Source: Dysgonamonadaceae bacterium (GTDB lineage: Bacteria; Bacteroidota; Bacteroidia; Bacteroidales; Dysgonomonadaceae). Taken from it: 64,000 nucleotides of DNA. Position numbers and translations under genes: made by a program. Below are positions 9,310 through 18,855 of this stretch, piece by piece (within the stretch, counting starts at the first letter, position 1; each line of letters starts with the position of its first letter). The notes under the pieces were generated by a model. The model was not told the origin of the DNA and did no database searches. It saw only the letters and a list, made by a program, of their open reading frames with translations. The DNA lies in assembly GCA_031254645.1 (NCBI GenBank), contig JAIRUA010000007.1:310001-374000 (forward strand), in the 5' to 3' direction.

Positions 9310-10353
9310 ATGAATGAAATAAATACAAAGCTTGTTTCAGTTAAAGATATCAAAGTCGATATTGATAATATACAACTTGTTGCTGATACGCTTCGAACCG
9401 GCGGATTAGCGGCAATGCCGACAGAAACCGTTTACGGAATTGCTGCCAATGCATTAGATGAAAAAGCAGTTAGTCGCATTTTTTCGGTAAAAGGAAGACC
9501 GCAAGACAATCCGCTCATCGTACACATTGCCGATGTGAAAGAGTTGAGCGTGCTTGTGCAAGAAGTAACACCAAACGCACGAAAACTTACCGAAGTATTT
9601 TGGCCCGGTGCGCTGACGATGGTATTGCCAAGCAGCGGACTTATTCCCAAATCGGTAAACGCAGGACTTAATACCATCGCGGTGCGTATGCCGGGTTTAC
9701 CGGTAACGCGTGAAATTATTCGTCGCGCAGGCGTACCGATTGCCGCACCGTCGGCAAACATATCGGGCAGACCAAGCCCGACAACGGCGCAACATTGCAT
9801 CGATGATCTGTGGGGGAAAGTGGAACTGATTGCAGACGGTGGTGAATGCGCTGTAGGATTAGAATCAACGGTTATTTCACTTGCAACAGCTACGCCGCGC
9901 ATACTTCGCCCCGGAACGGTTACGCCGGAACAAATTGCGGAAGTGCTCGGTTGCGAAATAGAAATCGATGAATCTGTATTCAATCATAACAACGACGGCG
10001 TAAAAGTTTCTTCGCCCGGTATGAAATATAAACACTATTCACCTAAAGCCTCCGTAACGATACTTGACGGCAATACGGAGCAAGTGATGAGATATTTATC
10101 CGAGCAAGACTGTGATGATATTTGGGCTTTGGTTTTCGAAGAAGATTTGCCATTCTTGCCCATTTCCGGACTAAGCCTCGGCAAATTTAACGATGTGCAC
10201 GAGCAAGCTTTTCGGCTTTTTGCAGCATTTCGTGAACTTGACAAAAAAGGCGCGAAACATATCTATGCGCGTATGCCAAATACCGAAGGTATTGGACTTG
10301 CGGTATATAACCGAATGATAAGAGCAGCAGGATTTAGAGTGATTAATATTTAA
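9310..10353 (+). CDS. tsaC: L-threonylcarbamoyladenylate synthase (Sua5/YwlC type)
   Basis: Makes threonylcarbamoyl-AMP from threonine, bicarbonate and ATP for the universal t6A37 tRNA modification. The YrdC domain (about 20-205) carries the start signature GGLAAMPTETVYGIAANA and the basic KGRPQDNPL motif. The conserved SPGMKYKHYSPKA linker leads into a C-terminal Sua5 domain, which makes this the long two-domain form (347 residues) rather than the short TsaC. The start at 9310 leaves 20 residues before the YrdC fold. Confidence 0.92.
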   Translation: MNEINTKLVSVKDIKVDIDNIQLVADTLRTGGLAAMPTETVYGIAANALDEKAVSRIFSVKGRPQDNPLIVHIADVKELSVLVQEVTPNARKLTEVFWPGALTMVLPSSGLIPKSVNAGLNTIAVRMPGLPVTREIIRRAGVPIAAPSANISGRPSPTTAQHCIDDLWGKVELIADGGECAVGLESTVISLATATPRILRPGTVTPEQIAEVLGCEIEIDESVFNHNNDGVKVSSPGMKYKHYSPKASVTILDGNTEQVMRYLSEQDCDDIWALVFEEDLPFLPISGLSLGKFNDVHEQAFRLFAAFRELDKKGAKHIYARMPNTEGIGLAVYNRMIRAAGFRVINI

Positions 10354-10399
10354 TGATTAGTGATTAATCTTAATAACCGAAATAAAAAAATAGAAAATT

Positions 10400-11068
10400 A
10401 TGAACTTTCAATTAATGATGGACTTTCTTGCCCGATTGCAAATCTACAACGATCGCAATTGGTTCAACGAAAACAAAGACCTTTACAAAGAGGCACACAT
10501 CGAGTTTGTAACATTTGTCAATGCACTGATTCCACCGCTTTGCCAACTCGACCCAAGCATTGGAACACCAACTGCCGAAGAGTGTATGTTTCGCATTTAT
10601 CGCGACGTGCGTTTCTCGAACAACAAGTTGCCCTACAAAACGCATTTCAGCGCATTTATCGCCAATGGCGGACGAAAAACGCGTTTTGCAGGATATTACA
10701 TTCATATCGAGCCGGGCGAGTGTTTTGCTTCGGGCGGCATTTATATGCCCGAAGCGAAAGAGCTTACTGCTATCCGCAATGCGATTTATCAACAACCCGA
10801 TGAATTTCGTCGAATTATCGACAAACCGTCATTCCGGAAATATTTTTCTGATGGAATAACAACTCACGAAGATACACTGAAAAATCCACCAAAAGGCTAT
10901 CCGAAAGATTTCAAAGAGATTGATTTGCTTAAAAACAAACATTTCACGACAGGACATTCGCTTGATGATGACTTCTTTTTGCAAGACGATGTGGTGGGTA
11001 GATTGATGAAGATATTTAAGGAACAGTATCCGTTAAATGCGTTTTTGAATGAGGCAATAAATGATTGA
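10400..11068 (+). CDS. DUF2461 family protein
   Basis: Cytoplasmic protein of 222 residues of the DUF2461 (TIGR02453) family, recognised by NDRNWFNENKDLYKEA near the start, the FRIYRDVRFSNNKLPYKTHF core, and GGIYMPEAKEL. No biochemical role is established for the family. It lies 46 bp after tsaC in the same direction and is followed by a long inverted repeat. Confidence 0.8.
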   Translation: MNFQLMMDFLARLQIYNDRNWFNENKDLYKEAHIEFVTFVNALIPPLCQLDPSIGTPTAEECMFRIYRDVRFSNNKLPYKTHFSAFIANGGRKTRFAGYYIHIEPGECFASGGIYMPEAKELTAIRNAIYQQPDEFRRIIDKPSFRKYFSDGITTHEDTLKNPPKGYPKDFKEIDLLKNKHFTTGHSLDDDFFLQDDVVGRLMKIFKEQYPLNAFLNEAIND

Positions 11069-11073
11069 CAGTC

Positions 11074-11145
11074 GTCACTGCGAGCTTGACCCGCAATCCC
11101 CTGTAAACAAATACGAAAGGGATTGCGGGTCAAGCCCGCAATGAC
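11074..11145. repeat. 27-bp inverted repeat, GC-rich hairpin
   Basis: Arms 11074-11100 and 11119-11145 match at 25 of 27 positions, with cores CTTGACCCGCAATCCC and GGGATTGCGGGTCAAG, around an 18-nt loop. It sits between convergent DUF2461 and galK genes and could terminate or block read-through both ways. Its clean structure suggests a dispersed repeat. Confidence 0.75.
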
Positions 11146-11153
11146 AAAACCGT

Positions 11154-12314
11154 TTAGACTTTTTTTGCACCATCACCAATTTCAGCAATGTAAAAATCTG
11201 CCTCACGACCTGTTCTTTCTTTGTATGTTTTGCCAACTTGGGCTTTGAAATTGCCGATAGCCTCGTCTTTTACCAACGAAACGGTACAGCCGCCGAAACC
11301 ACCTCCGGTCATACGCGAGCCGATAACACCGTCGATTTTCCACGCTTCTTCTACCAGCGCATCAAGGAATTTTCCGGTTACCTCATAATCATCGCGTAAA
11401 GAAGCGTGCGAAGCGTTCATCAATTTTCCAAATTTTTCAAGATTTCCGGCTTTCAATTCCTTCACGGCATCAACAGTGCGTTGTACTTCGCCCACCACGT
11501 GGCGTGCACGCTTCAATGCGATTGGATCGGTAATGGCTCCTTTTATTTCGTCAAATTCTGCTTGCGTTAGTTCTGCCAGATTTTTCAATTCAGGACGAAC
11601 TGTGCGCAATTGCTGCAACGCCAACTGGCATTCGCGAACTCGGTCATTATACTCGTCACCCAATTTGTGCGGACTGTGCGTGTTTGAAATCACAACTTTT
11701 ACACCGTCCAACTTTACAGGAACTAATTCAAATTCCAATGTGTCGCAATTTAAGAAAAGCGCGTGGTCTTTTTTTCCATTAGCAGAAGCGAACTGATCCA
11801 TAATTCCGCAATTTACAAACGCAAATTCGTGTTCAGCTTTTTGACCGATCTTCGCCAATTCAGTGCGGTCGTAGCCTGTTTTCATTTGGTCGTTCAACGC
11901 AAAAGCAGTAACTACCTCCAACGCAGCTGACGAAGAGAGTCCCGCACCAAGAGGCACATTTCCCCAAATCAATATATCATAACCTTCGGTAAATTTGACA
12001 CCGCGTTTGATAAATTGTGCGAAAACGCCCATCAAATAATTCGCCCAAGTTCCGCGAGCGAGCGGCTCGTTGATTTTGTCGATCGAAACCTTGATAACTT
12101 CTGTTTCATTTATCGAACGGAAATTCACATCGTTTGTCCCGTTTTTGCAGAGCAATAAATAAGTTCCAAAACTCAATGCGCACGGAAAAACATATCCGCC
12201 GTTGTAGTCGGTGTGCTCGCCAATTAGGTTTACCCTGCCGGGCGAAAAATAAACTGCATCTTCTTTTTGACCATAAGCATCTACAAATGCTTTTTGTAAC
12301 TCTTGTACTGTCAT
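11154..12314 (-). CDS. galK: Galactokinase
   Basis: Phosphorylates galactose to galactose-1-phosphate in the Leloir pathway (GHMP kinase fold). At 386 residues it has the usual length. It shows the galactokinase signature GRVNLIGEHTDYNGG near the N-terminus, the ATP-binding GHMP motif GAGLSSSAALEV, the catalytic NCGIMDQF region, and the C-terminal GSRMTGGGFGGC motif. The ATG at 12314 fits the family; a longer frame adds 28 unrelated residues. It is divergent from a GH31 glycosidase. Confidence 0.95.
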   Translation of the reverse strand: MTVQELQKAFVDAYGQKEDAVYFSPGRVNLIGEHTDYNGGYVFPCALSFGTYLLLCKNGTNDVNFRSINETEVIKVSIDKINEPLARGTWANYLMGVFAQFIKRGVKFTEGYDILIWGNVPLGAGLSSSAALEVVTAFALNDQMKTGYDRTELAKIGQKAEHEFAFVNCGIMDQFASANGKKDHALFLNCDTLEFELVPVKLDGVKVVISNTHSPHKLGDEYNDRVRECQLALQQLRTVRPELKNLAELTQAEFDEIKGAITDPIALKRARHVVGEVQRTVDAVKELKAGNLEKFGKLMNASHASLRDDYEVTGKFLDALVEEAWKIDGVIGSRMTGGGFGGCTVSLVKDEAIGNFKAQVGKTYKERTGREADFYIAEIGDGAKKV

Positions 12315-12387
12315 AGTAGTTTTTGTTTTTTTATGATTAGTTTTTATTTTTTCGCGCCTCAAAGATGGCATTTTTTTGACAACAATA

Positions 12388-12419
12388 CAAAAGTACAAAA
12401 TTCATTTCAGAACTACAAA
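12388..12419 (-). promoter_or_regulatory. galK promoter
   Basis: On the minus strand TTTG (complement of 12416-12419) and TACTTTTG (complement of 12388-12395) are separated by 20 nt, an exact fit to the Bacteroidetes -33/-7 consensus. The leader before the ATG at 12314 would be about 67 nt. Confidence 0.65.
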
Positions 12420-12459
12420 AATATTTCCGTTCCGAATAATCATAAAAAATGGCAGACGC

Positions 12460-12490
12460 TTGGAACACTCGGTTATTTCATCTAACTTTG
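12460..12490 (+). promoter_or_regulatory. Promoter of the GH31 gene
   Basis: TAACTTTG at 12483-12490 is a perfect -7 element and TTGG at 12460-12463 a tolerable -33 element, 19 nt apart. The ATG follows about 38 nt later. It lies back-to-back with the galK promoter within 75 bp, so one regulator could act on both. Confidence 0.55.
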
Positions 12491-12527
12491 TAAACATCAA
12501 TTAATATCAGAAACAAAAATAAATGAG

Positions 12528-14696
12528 ATGATAAGAAAAATTCAATTACTATTTGTACTATGCGTTGCGATGCAATTATCGGCAGCCGAGATTAAGTGGG
12601 AATTAGTACAACCCGGCGTTTGGAGAGGAGTTATCGGGACACCGGAAGCCTACTCTCTGCTATCTGCTTCCGGCGCTACGCCCTATACGGAAGGGTTAAA
12701 CAAAATGCCACAGGCAAGTCTTCCTGCTTTTGCTTCCGGAGCTTTTGGATTTGTTCAGAACAAGAACACGGTTATCAGTATTCCTTTGGGACTTGAAGAA
12801 CAGATTTACGGGTTCGGTTTGAATTTCCAGACTGTTCATCAGCGTGGAAAAATACTTCAACTGCATGTTGACCACTACAGAGCGCCGGACAATGGTCGCA
12901 ACCACTGCCCGACTCCGTTCTATGTGTCGAGCGACGGGTATGGTGTATTCGTCAACTCGGCTCGCTACATTAAAGTGTATGCAGGGTACGGCTTGCGGAA
13001 AGACAGTCCAAACAGACCGTTATCTCCAAAAGACCGCACTACCGACAGAACTTGGTCTTCTGTTCAAGTATCGGACGCTGTCGAAATGTTGATTCCTGCT
13101 GAAGGCGTAGAGGTTTACTTGTTCGCAGGACCAACTCCGATGGATGCTGTCCGCCGTTTCAATCTTTTCTGCGGAGGAGGAACATTACCTCCACGTTGGG
13201 GACTTGGATTTACGCAACGCGTACCGACACGTTTCTCCGATGAAGAAGTCCGCAATGAAGTAGCCCAGTTCGACGAAAAAGGATTCCCGCTTGATTTCGT
13301 TGGTCTTGAGCCGGGATGGCAAAGCAGAGCGTATCCGTGTTCATTCGAATGGGACGAAGTACGTTTCCCGAATCCGGCAGAATTTACGAAAGAAATGTTA
13401 GAAAAAGGTATTCGTTTAAACCTTTGGACAAATCCTTATGTTTCACCCGAATCAGGTATTTATGAAGAGATGTTCCCGTTGAGCGGCTCTCATACAGTTT
13501 GGTACGGTCTTGTTCCTGACTTGTCCATGCCGGCTGCTTATAATCTGTGGAAAGACAAGTTGAGAAAAGAGACTGTCGAAATCGGTATCAGTGGATTCAA
13601 AGTGGACGAGGTTGACGGTTACGACCGTTACTTGTGGCCCGATGTGGCAACCTTCCCTTCGGGACGTGATTCCGAGCAATTACGCCAAACATATGGATTA
13701 TTGGTACAAAAATTGACTTACGAGCTGTACAAAGAACGCAATGAGCGTACATTCGGATTGGTTCGCGCATCCAATGCAGGCGGAAATTCTTTCCCTTATG
13801 TTATTTACAACGACTACTACGATCATCGAGACTTTATCACGGCATTGATTAATTCAGGATTTAGCGGTGTATTGTGGACTCCTGAAGTTCGCAATGCTCC
13901 AAGAGATTTTTCCGAAGAGAGAAAAGGCGAAGATTGGGTACGTCGCTTCCAATCGAATATCTTCTCTCCGATGGCAATGATTAACGCATGGTCAAGCGGG
14001 ACAAAACCCTGGTCGTATCCTGCTGTTACGGAAATCGTTAAGGATTTTGCATTGTTGCGGATGCGCTTGATGCCTTATTTCTATACTGAATTTGCGAAAT
14101 ATCGTTTCGAAGGAACTCCTCCTTTCCGTGCGATGAACCTTGAGCCGGGATTCAACATCAACACGGCGACAAGCACTGAAATGAGAAGTACGAGTTTGGA
14201 AGACAACCCATACTTGGAAGCTGTAAGAAGAGAGATTAAAGACCAGTACATGGCGGGCGATTACTTGTTGGTAGCTCCAATGTTTACGGGAGATATTGAA
14301 AGAACGGTTGTTCTTCCTATGGGAGATTGGTACGATTTCTATACCGGAGAATTTGTTGGCAATGGCGAGAGAATCACCGTTAAGCCGGGTCTTGAGAAAA
14401 TTCCGGTATTCGTGAAAGACGGCGGAATTATTCCGATGATGCCTCCACTGCTTCGCGCTCCAAAAGCTGGTCAGACTGTCGATTTGACGATTCGCCACTA
14501 CGGAAAAGCGAATTCTACATACAACTTATACGACGATGACGGAGAAACGTTCGACTACGAAAAAGGCGCTTATACGTGGAGAACGATCAAAGTTGAGCGT
14601 GACAGGAACGGCGTCCTGAGAGGCTCTATTTCTGCTCCGGAAAGAGGAAAACCGAATACAGTCGGAAAAGTAACTTTTGAATTCATGACGAAATAA
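12528..14696 (+). CDS. Glycoside hydrolase family 31 (alpha-glycosidase)
   Basis: Exported retaining alpha-glycosidase of 722 residues. A signal peptide ([21 protein letters not shown]) precedes an N-terminal beta-sandwich. The (beta/alpha)8 barrel holds the nucleophile Asp360 in GFKVDEVDGYD, and C-terminal beta domains follow. GH31 includes alpha-glucosidases, alpha-xylosidases and alpha-galactosidases. The divergent galK hints at an alpha-galactoside substrate, but this is inference from position. The ATG at 12528 follows an out-of-frame ATG and gives a clean signal peptide. A terminator follows. Confidence 0.88.
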   Translation: MIRKIQLLFVLCVAMQLSAAEIKWELVQPGVWRGVIGTPEAYSLLSASGATPYTEGLNKMPQASLPAFASGAFGFVQNKNTVISIPLGLEEQIYGFGLNFQTVHQRGKILQLHVDHYRAPDNGRNHCPTPFYVSSDGYGVFVNSARYIKVYAGYGLRKDSPNRPLSPKDRTTDRTWSSVQVSDAVEMLIPAEGVEVYLFAGPTPMDAVRRFNLFCGGGTLPPRWGLGFTQRVPTRFSDEEVRNEVAQFDEKGFPLDFVGLEPGWQSRAYPCSFEWDEVRFPNPAEFTKEMLEKGIRLNLWTNPYVSPESGIYEEMFPLSGSHTVWYGLVPDLSMPAAYNLWKDKLRKETVEIGISGFKVDEVDGYDRYLWPDVATFPSGRDSEQLRQTYGLLVQKLTYELYKERNERTFGLVRASNAGGNSFPYVIYNDYYDHRDFITALINSGFSGVLWTPEVRNAPRDFSEERKGEDWVRRFQSNIFSPMAMINAWSSGTKPWSYPAVTEIVKDFALLRMRLMPYFYTEFAKYRFEGTPPFRAMNLEPGFNINTATSTEMRSTSLEDNPYLEAVRREIKDQYMAGDYLLVAPMFTGDIERTVVLPMGDWYDFYTGEFVGNGERITVKPGLEKIPVFVKDGGIIPMMPPLLRAPKAGQTVDLTIRHYGKANSTYNLYDDDGETFDYEKGAYTWRTIKVERDRNGVLRGSISAPERGKPNTVGKVTFEFMTK

Positions 14697-14707
14697 AAAC
14701 AAACAGA

Positions 14708-14761
14708 CATTGTTAAGTTAGTCCATTTTTTGGAAACTGCACTAATTTAACAATGCGTTTT
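14708..14761 (+). terminator. Terminator after the GH31 gene
   Basis: A 15-bp stem with one mismatch (CATTGTTAAGTTAGT at 14708-14722, ACTAATTTAACAATG at 14741-14755) and an 18-nt loop, followed by CGTTTTTG. Placement right after the stop codon supports an intrinsic terminator. Confidence 0.65.
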
Positions 14762-14791
14762 TGAATCAGGCAGTTAGTTAGATTTAAAAAA

Positions 14792-14851
14792 CAGATAAAA
14801 CGGATTTTCACAGGTTTCTTATGATTAATCTGTGAAAATCCGTTTTATCTG
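14792..14851. repeat. Perfect 22-bp inverted repeat
   Basis: Arms 14792-14813 and 14830-14851 are exact reverse complements (CAGATAAAACGG...TTTTCACAG) with a 16-nt loop. The right flank continues as GCGTCATCTGCATG, a sequence type seen again near 6411, 18787 and 22671. It lies between convergent GH31 and FKBP genes. Confidence 0.7.
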
Positions 14852-14872
14852 CGTCATCTGCATGACAAATCC

Positions 14873-15439
14873 TTAACGAGGCGGCAATACTTCAATCAAC
14901 TCAATTTCAAACACCAACGTTGTAAAGCCTCTGATATTACTCCCTCCTCCACGCTGACCGTACGCCAAATGCCAAGGAATCCATACTTCCCATTTATCGC
15001 CTGGTCGCATACGCTGCAATGCGTCAGAGAAACCGGGAATAAGACCGTTTACATTAAATCCTATTGGTCGGGCATTTCCTCTATCATCGAAAGTGGAATC
15101 GAAAATGATTTTATTAGTAACCCTGTGTCCTCTATCGTTAATGAAATAATCTTCTCTCGACCAATCATTTTTAAACCAACCGGTGTAATTTACACGTACT
15201 CTTTCGGTAAAAAAGGGAAATCTTCCGTTCTCATCACCCGATTCCAATACGCGATACATAATGTGTCCGTTTCCGGTCAATGATTCGAGTTTGGTAAATC
15301 GGGAATCAGCGGTAATAAGTGCAAATTGTGCTTCGTTTTCGTTTTTCCACCTTTCGTCAAACGTTTCCGTATTATCGCTACACGCAACGAAAAACATTGA
15401 CACACAGAGGGCAAATAGTAAATATAATTTAGATTTCAT
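14873..15439 (-). CDS. FKBP-type peptidyl-prolyl isomerase lipoprotein
   Basis: Envelope-anchored cis-trans prolyl isomerase, 188 residues. The N-terminus is a lipoprotein signal ending in FFVAC with the lipidated Cys at 20. The FKBP domain fills the C-terminal half: VRVNYTGWF, PIGFNVNGLIPGFSDALQRM (family VIPGWxEGLxxM), the GDKWEVWIPWHLAYG strand-helix, and LVFEIELIEV at the end. It probably helps periplasmic protein folding. No operon partner is visible. Confidence 0.85.
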   Translation of the reverse strand: MKSKLYLLFALCVSMFFVACSDNTETFDERWKNENEAQFALITADSRFTKLESLTGNGHIMYRVLESGDENGRFPFFTERVRVNYTGWFKNDWSREDYFINDRGHRVTNKIIFDSTFDDRGNARPIGFNVNGLIPGFSDALQRMRPGDKWEVWIPWHLAYGQRGGGSNIRGFTTLVFEIELIEVLPPR

Positions 15440-15449
15440 TTTTGTAATT

Positions 15450-15481
15450 GTTAAATCGTTAAACTGTTAAATCGTTAAACT
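15450..15481. repeat. Tandem 16-bp repeat upstream of the FKBP gene
   Basis: Two exact copies of GTTAAATCGTTAAACT (15450-15465, 15466-15481), continued by a partial third. It lies in the 60 bp between glyQS and the FKBP gene, where it would be in the leader or promoter of the latter. Confidence 0.7.
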
Positions 15482-15499
15482 GTTTCTTGTAACTCGTAA

Positions 15500-17047
15500 C
15501 TATTTAGCAATTTCTTTCAATAAATATTTCATATCTGTTTTTTCGGAAATAACGCGTTCTAACGAATCAATCGACACACGCTCCTGTTCCATTGTATCGC
15601 GATGACGAATGGTAACCGTGTTGTCCTCCAACGATTGATGATCAATAGTTACGCAGAATGGCGTCCCAATTGCGTCTTGACGACGATAGCGTTTTCCGAT
15701 TGAGTCTTTTTCGTCATATTGACAAGCGAAATCGAATTTCAAATTGTCGATAATTTCGCGTGCTTTTTCCGGTAATCCGTCTTTTTTCACGAGCGGAAGC
15801 ACAGCTAATTTCACAGGCGCGAGCGCAGCCGGAAGTTTCAATACCACACGACTTTCGCCACCTTCGAGCATTTCCTCACAATACGATGCCGACATTACCG
15901 AAAGGAACATTCTATCCACACCAATGGAAGTTTCAACCACATAAGGCGTGTATGATTTTCCGAGTTCAGGGTCGAAATATTGTAGTTTTTTTCCTGAAAA
16001 CTGTTCATGTTGCGCCAAATCGAAATCGGTACGCGAGTGTATTCCTTCCACCTCTTTGAATCCAAATGGCATTTCATATTCGATATCGGTGGCAGCATTG
16101 GCGTAGTGTGCCAGTTTTTCGTGGTCGTGAAAACGATATTTATGCGCACCAAATCCTAAAGCTTGATGCCAATTCATACGAATTGATTTCCACTCCTCGA
16201 ACCACTTCATTTCTTCGCCCGGCGCTACGAAAAACTGCAATTCCATTTGCTCAAATTCACGCATACGAAAGATAAATTGACGTGCAACAATCTCGTTTCG
16301 AAACGCTTTTCCGATTTGTGCGATACCAAACGGAATTTTCATTCTACCGGTTTTTTGCACATTAAGATAATTTACAAAAATCCCTTGTGCCGTTTCGGGA
16401 CGAAGATATACTTTCATCGCACCATCGGAGGTAGAGCCCATTTCGGTAGAAAACATCAAATTAAATTGACGCACTTCCGTCCAATTACGCGTGCCGCTGA
16501 TGGGACAAGCAATTTCGCAGTCTATAATAATATTGCGTAAGTCATCAAGATTGCTATCGTTGAGCGCTTGGGCAAAGCGTGTGTGAATTTGGTTGCGTTT
16601 CGCTTGGTTTTCCAACACACGTGCATTTGTTTCACGAAACTGCACTTCGTCAAACGCTTCGCCGAATCGTTTGGCGGCTTTCTCAACTTCTTTGTTTATT
16701 TTATCGTCGATTTTCGCTAAATGCTCTTCGATGAGCACATCGGCGCGATAACGCTTTTTACTATCTTTGTTATCGATAAGCGGATCGTTGAACGCATCTA
16801 CGTGCCCCGATGCTTTCCAAATGGTTGGGTGCATAAAAATGGCGGAATCAATCCCTACCACATTTTCATGTAACAACACCATACTGTCCCACCAATATTT
16901 TTTGATGTTGTTTTTCAACTGTACGCCCATCTGACCGTAATCATACACAGCACCTAAACCATCATATATTTCACTTGATTGAAATACAAATCCGTATTCT
17001 TTGCTGTGTGATACTATTTTTTTGAAAATATCTTCTTGCTGTGCCAT
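15500..17047 (-). CDS. glyQS: Glycyl-tRNA synthetase (dimeric class II type)
   Basis: Charges tRNA-Gly with glycine. The 515 residues match the single-chain alpha2 enzyme: an N-terminal motif-1 region (YGFVFQSSEIYDGLGAVYDY), FNLMFSTEMGS followed by the LRPETAQGIF motif, motif 2 with AFRNEIVARQFIFRMREFEQ, motif 3 near VVETSIGVDRMFL, and the C-terminal anticodon-binding domain. The N-terminal MAQQEDIFKKIVSHSKEYGF is the expected start. It is a housekeeping gene, transcribed alone. Confidence 0.95.
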   Translation of the reverse strand: MAQQEDIFKKIVSHSKEYGFVFQSSEIYDGLGAVYDYGQMGVQLKNNIKKYWWDSMVLLHENVVGIDSAIFMHPTIWKASGHVDAFNDPLIDNKDSKKRYRADVLIEEHLAKIDDKINKEVEKAAKRFGEAFDEVQFRETNARVLENQAKRNQIHTRFAQALNDSNLDDLRNIIIDCEIACPISGTRNWTEVRQFNLMFSTEMGSTSDGAMKVYLRPETAQGIFVNYLNVQKTGRMKIPFGIAQIGKAFRNEIVARQFIFRMREFEQMELQFFVAPGEEMKWFEEWKSIRMNWHQALGFGAHKYRFHDHEKLAHYANAATDIEYEMPFGFKEVEGIHSRTDFDLAQHEQFSGKKLQYFDPELGKSYTPYVVETSIGVDRMFLSVMSASYCEEMLEGGESRVVLKLPAALAPVKLAVLPLVKKDGLPEKAREIIDNLKFDFACQYDEKDSIGKRYRRQDAIGTPFCVTIDHQSLEDNTVTIRHRDTMEQERVSIDSLERVISEKTDMKYLLKEIAK

Positions 17048-17194
17048 AATCTACTGATTGGGAAACATTTAAACAATAATCCGAACAATAGTGAGTGTTG
17101 TAGATATTCTGTTTCCCGAAATTGTTTACAAAGTAAGTCGTTTTTTTTGATTTTTTCAAGGGTATAACCCTTAAATATAAATAACAAGGTGTTT

Positions 17195-17227
17195 TTTGTG
17201 AGGAGTGGTGAAAAAAGAGTACTTTTG
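17195..17227 (+). promoter_or_regulatory. Promoter of the flippase gene
   Basis: TTTG (17195-17198) and TACTTTTG (17220-17227) with a 21-nt gap match the Bacteroidetes promoter. The start codon follows 33 nt later. Confidence 0.6.
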
Positions 17228-17260
17228 TGCTTCGAGTTCGCTTAGTAATCAAACAGACAA

Positions 17261-18757
17261 ATGGCAAACGAAATGAAATCATTAGCAAAAGAAACCGTTT
17301 TCTATGGTATAGGAAGCGTGCTCCCTCGTTTGCTAAGTTGGATACTATCGCTCTATTGGGGGTTTGTATTTTCAGGTGCTGATGGCGTTGATGCACTCAC
17401 AAATATCGGTGTACTCACTAATTTTTATGCTTGGGTGGCACTGCTGCAAGTGGTACTCACTTACGGGATGGAAACCGGATTTTTTCGTTTTGTCAATAAA
17501 TCCGACAATCCGGCGAAAGTTTTTTCCACTACATTTATCAGTATTGCTACTACAACGCTATCGTTTTTTCTGTTGATATTGGTTTTTCTCAAACCTATTG
17601 CAAGTTTTTTGAGTAATGCAAGGGGCGAAATGCAACCACACTATCTGCTTCTTTTAGTGCTGATTGTGTGTATTGATGTGCTAGCTTCGATTCCTTTTGC
17701 AAATCTTCGATATAAAAAACGTCCGATACGATTTGCAATGATTAAAATTGCGAATGTGGTTTTGACGATTCTGTTTAATTTTTTCTTTTTTCTCTTATGT
17801 CCGATATTAAAAGCGAGATTCCCCGATGCTTTTTCGTGGTTTGATTTGAGTAAAGGTGTCGATTATATTCTGATTTCGAATCTGACTGCTACCATCATTC
17901 AATTTTTGCTCGTTTCGCCCGAATTGAAAATCAAATTCTCTTTCGACAAATCACTATTGATGAATATGTTACGATATTCACTCCCGATGCTCATTTTAGG
18001 AATTGCCGGTATCTTAAATCAGCAAGCTGATAAAATATTTTTTCCTTTTGTCTATCCAGGCGAAAATGCGATGAGTGAATTGGGTATTTACGGACAAAAT
18101 TACAAGATTGCAATTATTATGGTAATGTTTACCACCGCTTTTCGGTATGCGTTTGAGCCATTCTATTTCTCTCGAAACAAAGGAGCAACCGATGATAGAA
18201 AATCATTTTCCGATGCTACGAAATATTTCATCATTCTCGGACTGTTTATCTTTTTGTTCACAACGGGCTATATCGACCTTATAAAATATTTAATTCCCGA
18301 AGAATTTCATGTTGGATTAAAAATCATTCCGATTGTGTTGTTGGGCGAACTATTTTTCGGCGTTTATTTCAATCTTTCGCTTTGGTACAAACTAACGGAT
18401 AAAACCCAATGGGGCGCGTATATGTCGCTCATTGGCTTTGCAATAACGCTTATTATTATCGTTTTGTTTGTGCCGCGTTTCAGTTATATGGCAGCTGCGT
18501 GGGCAGGATTTATCGCCAACTTCATAATGATGACGATTTCTTATTTTTTAGGACAAAAAAACTACCCGATTCCGTATAATTTGAAAACAACAGGTTTTTT
18601 CTTCGCATTCGCGATAATATTGTTTGCAGGGTTTATACTGGTATCCCATTGCATTGATAACTTGCCGCTTAGGTTAATCATCAATTCATTTTTCATCGCA
18701 TTGTATTTGTGGATGGTTGTAAAAAAGAACTGCCTTTATCGCAATTACCTGTTGTGA
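17261..18757 (+). CDS. Polysaccharide/oligosaccharide flippase (MOP/Wzx-like)
   Basis: Integral membrane protein of 498 residues with about 12-14 hydrophobic helices. It has the N-terminal pattern of the polysaccharide-biosynthesis flippase family (ETVFYGIGSVLPRLLSWIL) and a C-terminal polysaccharide_synt_C-like half. Such proteins move lipid-linked sugars across the inner membrane for cell-surface glycan assembly. No glycosyltransferase cluster surrounds it, so it is probably a conserved stand-alone flippase. Confidence 0.8.
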   Translation: MANEMKSLAKETVFYGIGSVLPRLLSWILSLYWGFVFSGADGVDALTNIGVLTNFYAWVALLQVVLTYGMETGFFRFVNKSDNPAKVFSTTFISIATTTLSFFLLILVFLKPIASFLSNARGEMQPHYLLLLVLIVCIDVLASIPFANLRYKKRPIRFAMIKIANVVLTILFNFFFFLLCPILKARFPDAFSWFDLSKGVDYILISNLTATIIQFLLVSPELKIKFSFDKSLLMNMLRYSLPMLILGIAGILNQQADKIFFPFVYPGENAMSELGIYGQNYKIAIIMVMFTTAFRYAFEPFYFSRNKGATDDRKSFSDATKYFIILGLFIFLFTTGYIDLIKYLIPEEFHVGLKIIPIVLLGELFFGVYFNLSLWYKLTDKTQWGAYMSLIGFAITLIIIVLFVPRFSYMAAAWAGFIANFIMMTISYFLGQKNYPIPYNLKTTGFFFAFAIILFAGFILVSHCIDNLPLRLIINSFFIALYLWMVVKKNCLYRNYLL

Positions 18758-18824
18758 GACGATTTTTTAGGAAATAGCACGTACTAAATCTGTGTCGTCT
18801 GCGTGCCAAAACAAATATTTTTCC

Positions 18825-18832
18825 TATCTTTG
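18825..18832 (+). promoter_or_regulatory. -7 element of the pyrB promoter
   Basis: TATCTTTG matches the Bacteroidetes -7 consensus 23 bp before the ATG at 18856. No good -33 TTTG is present. The segment just upstream (18787-18808) is a copy of the AAATCTGTGTCGTCTGCGTG repeat. Confidence 0.5.
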
Positions 18833-18855
18833 TGAAAACAAAAAACGCCCAACCA

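Noticed and set aside
10360-10803. 147-codon frame overlapping the DUF2461 gene
   Set aside because: It is out of frame with a family-recognised protein over nearly all its length.
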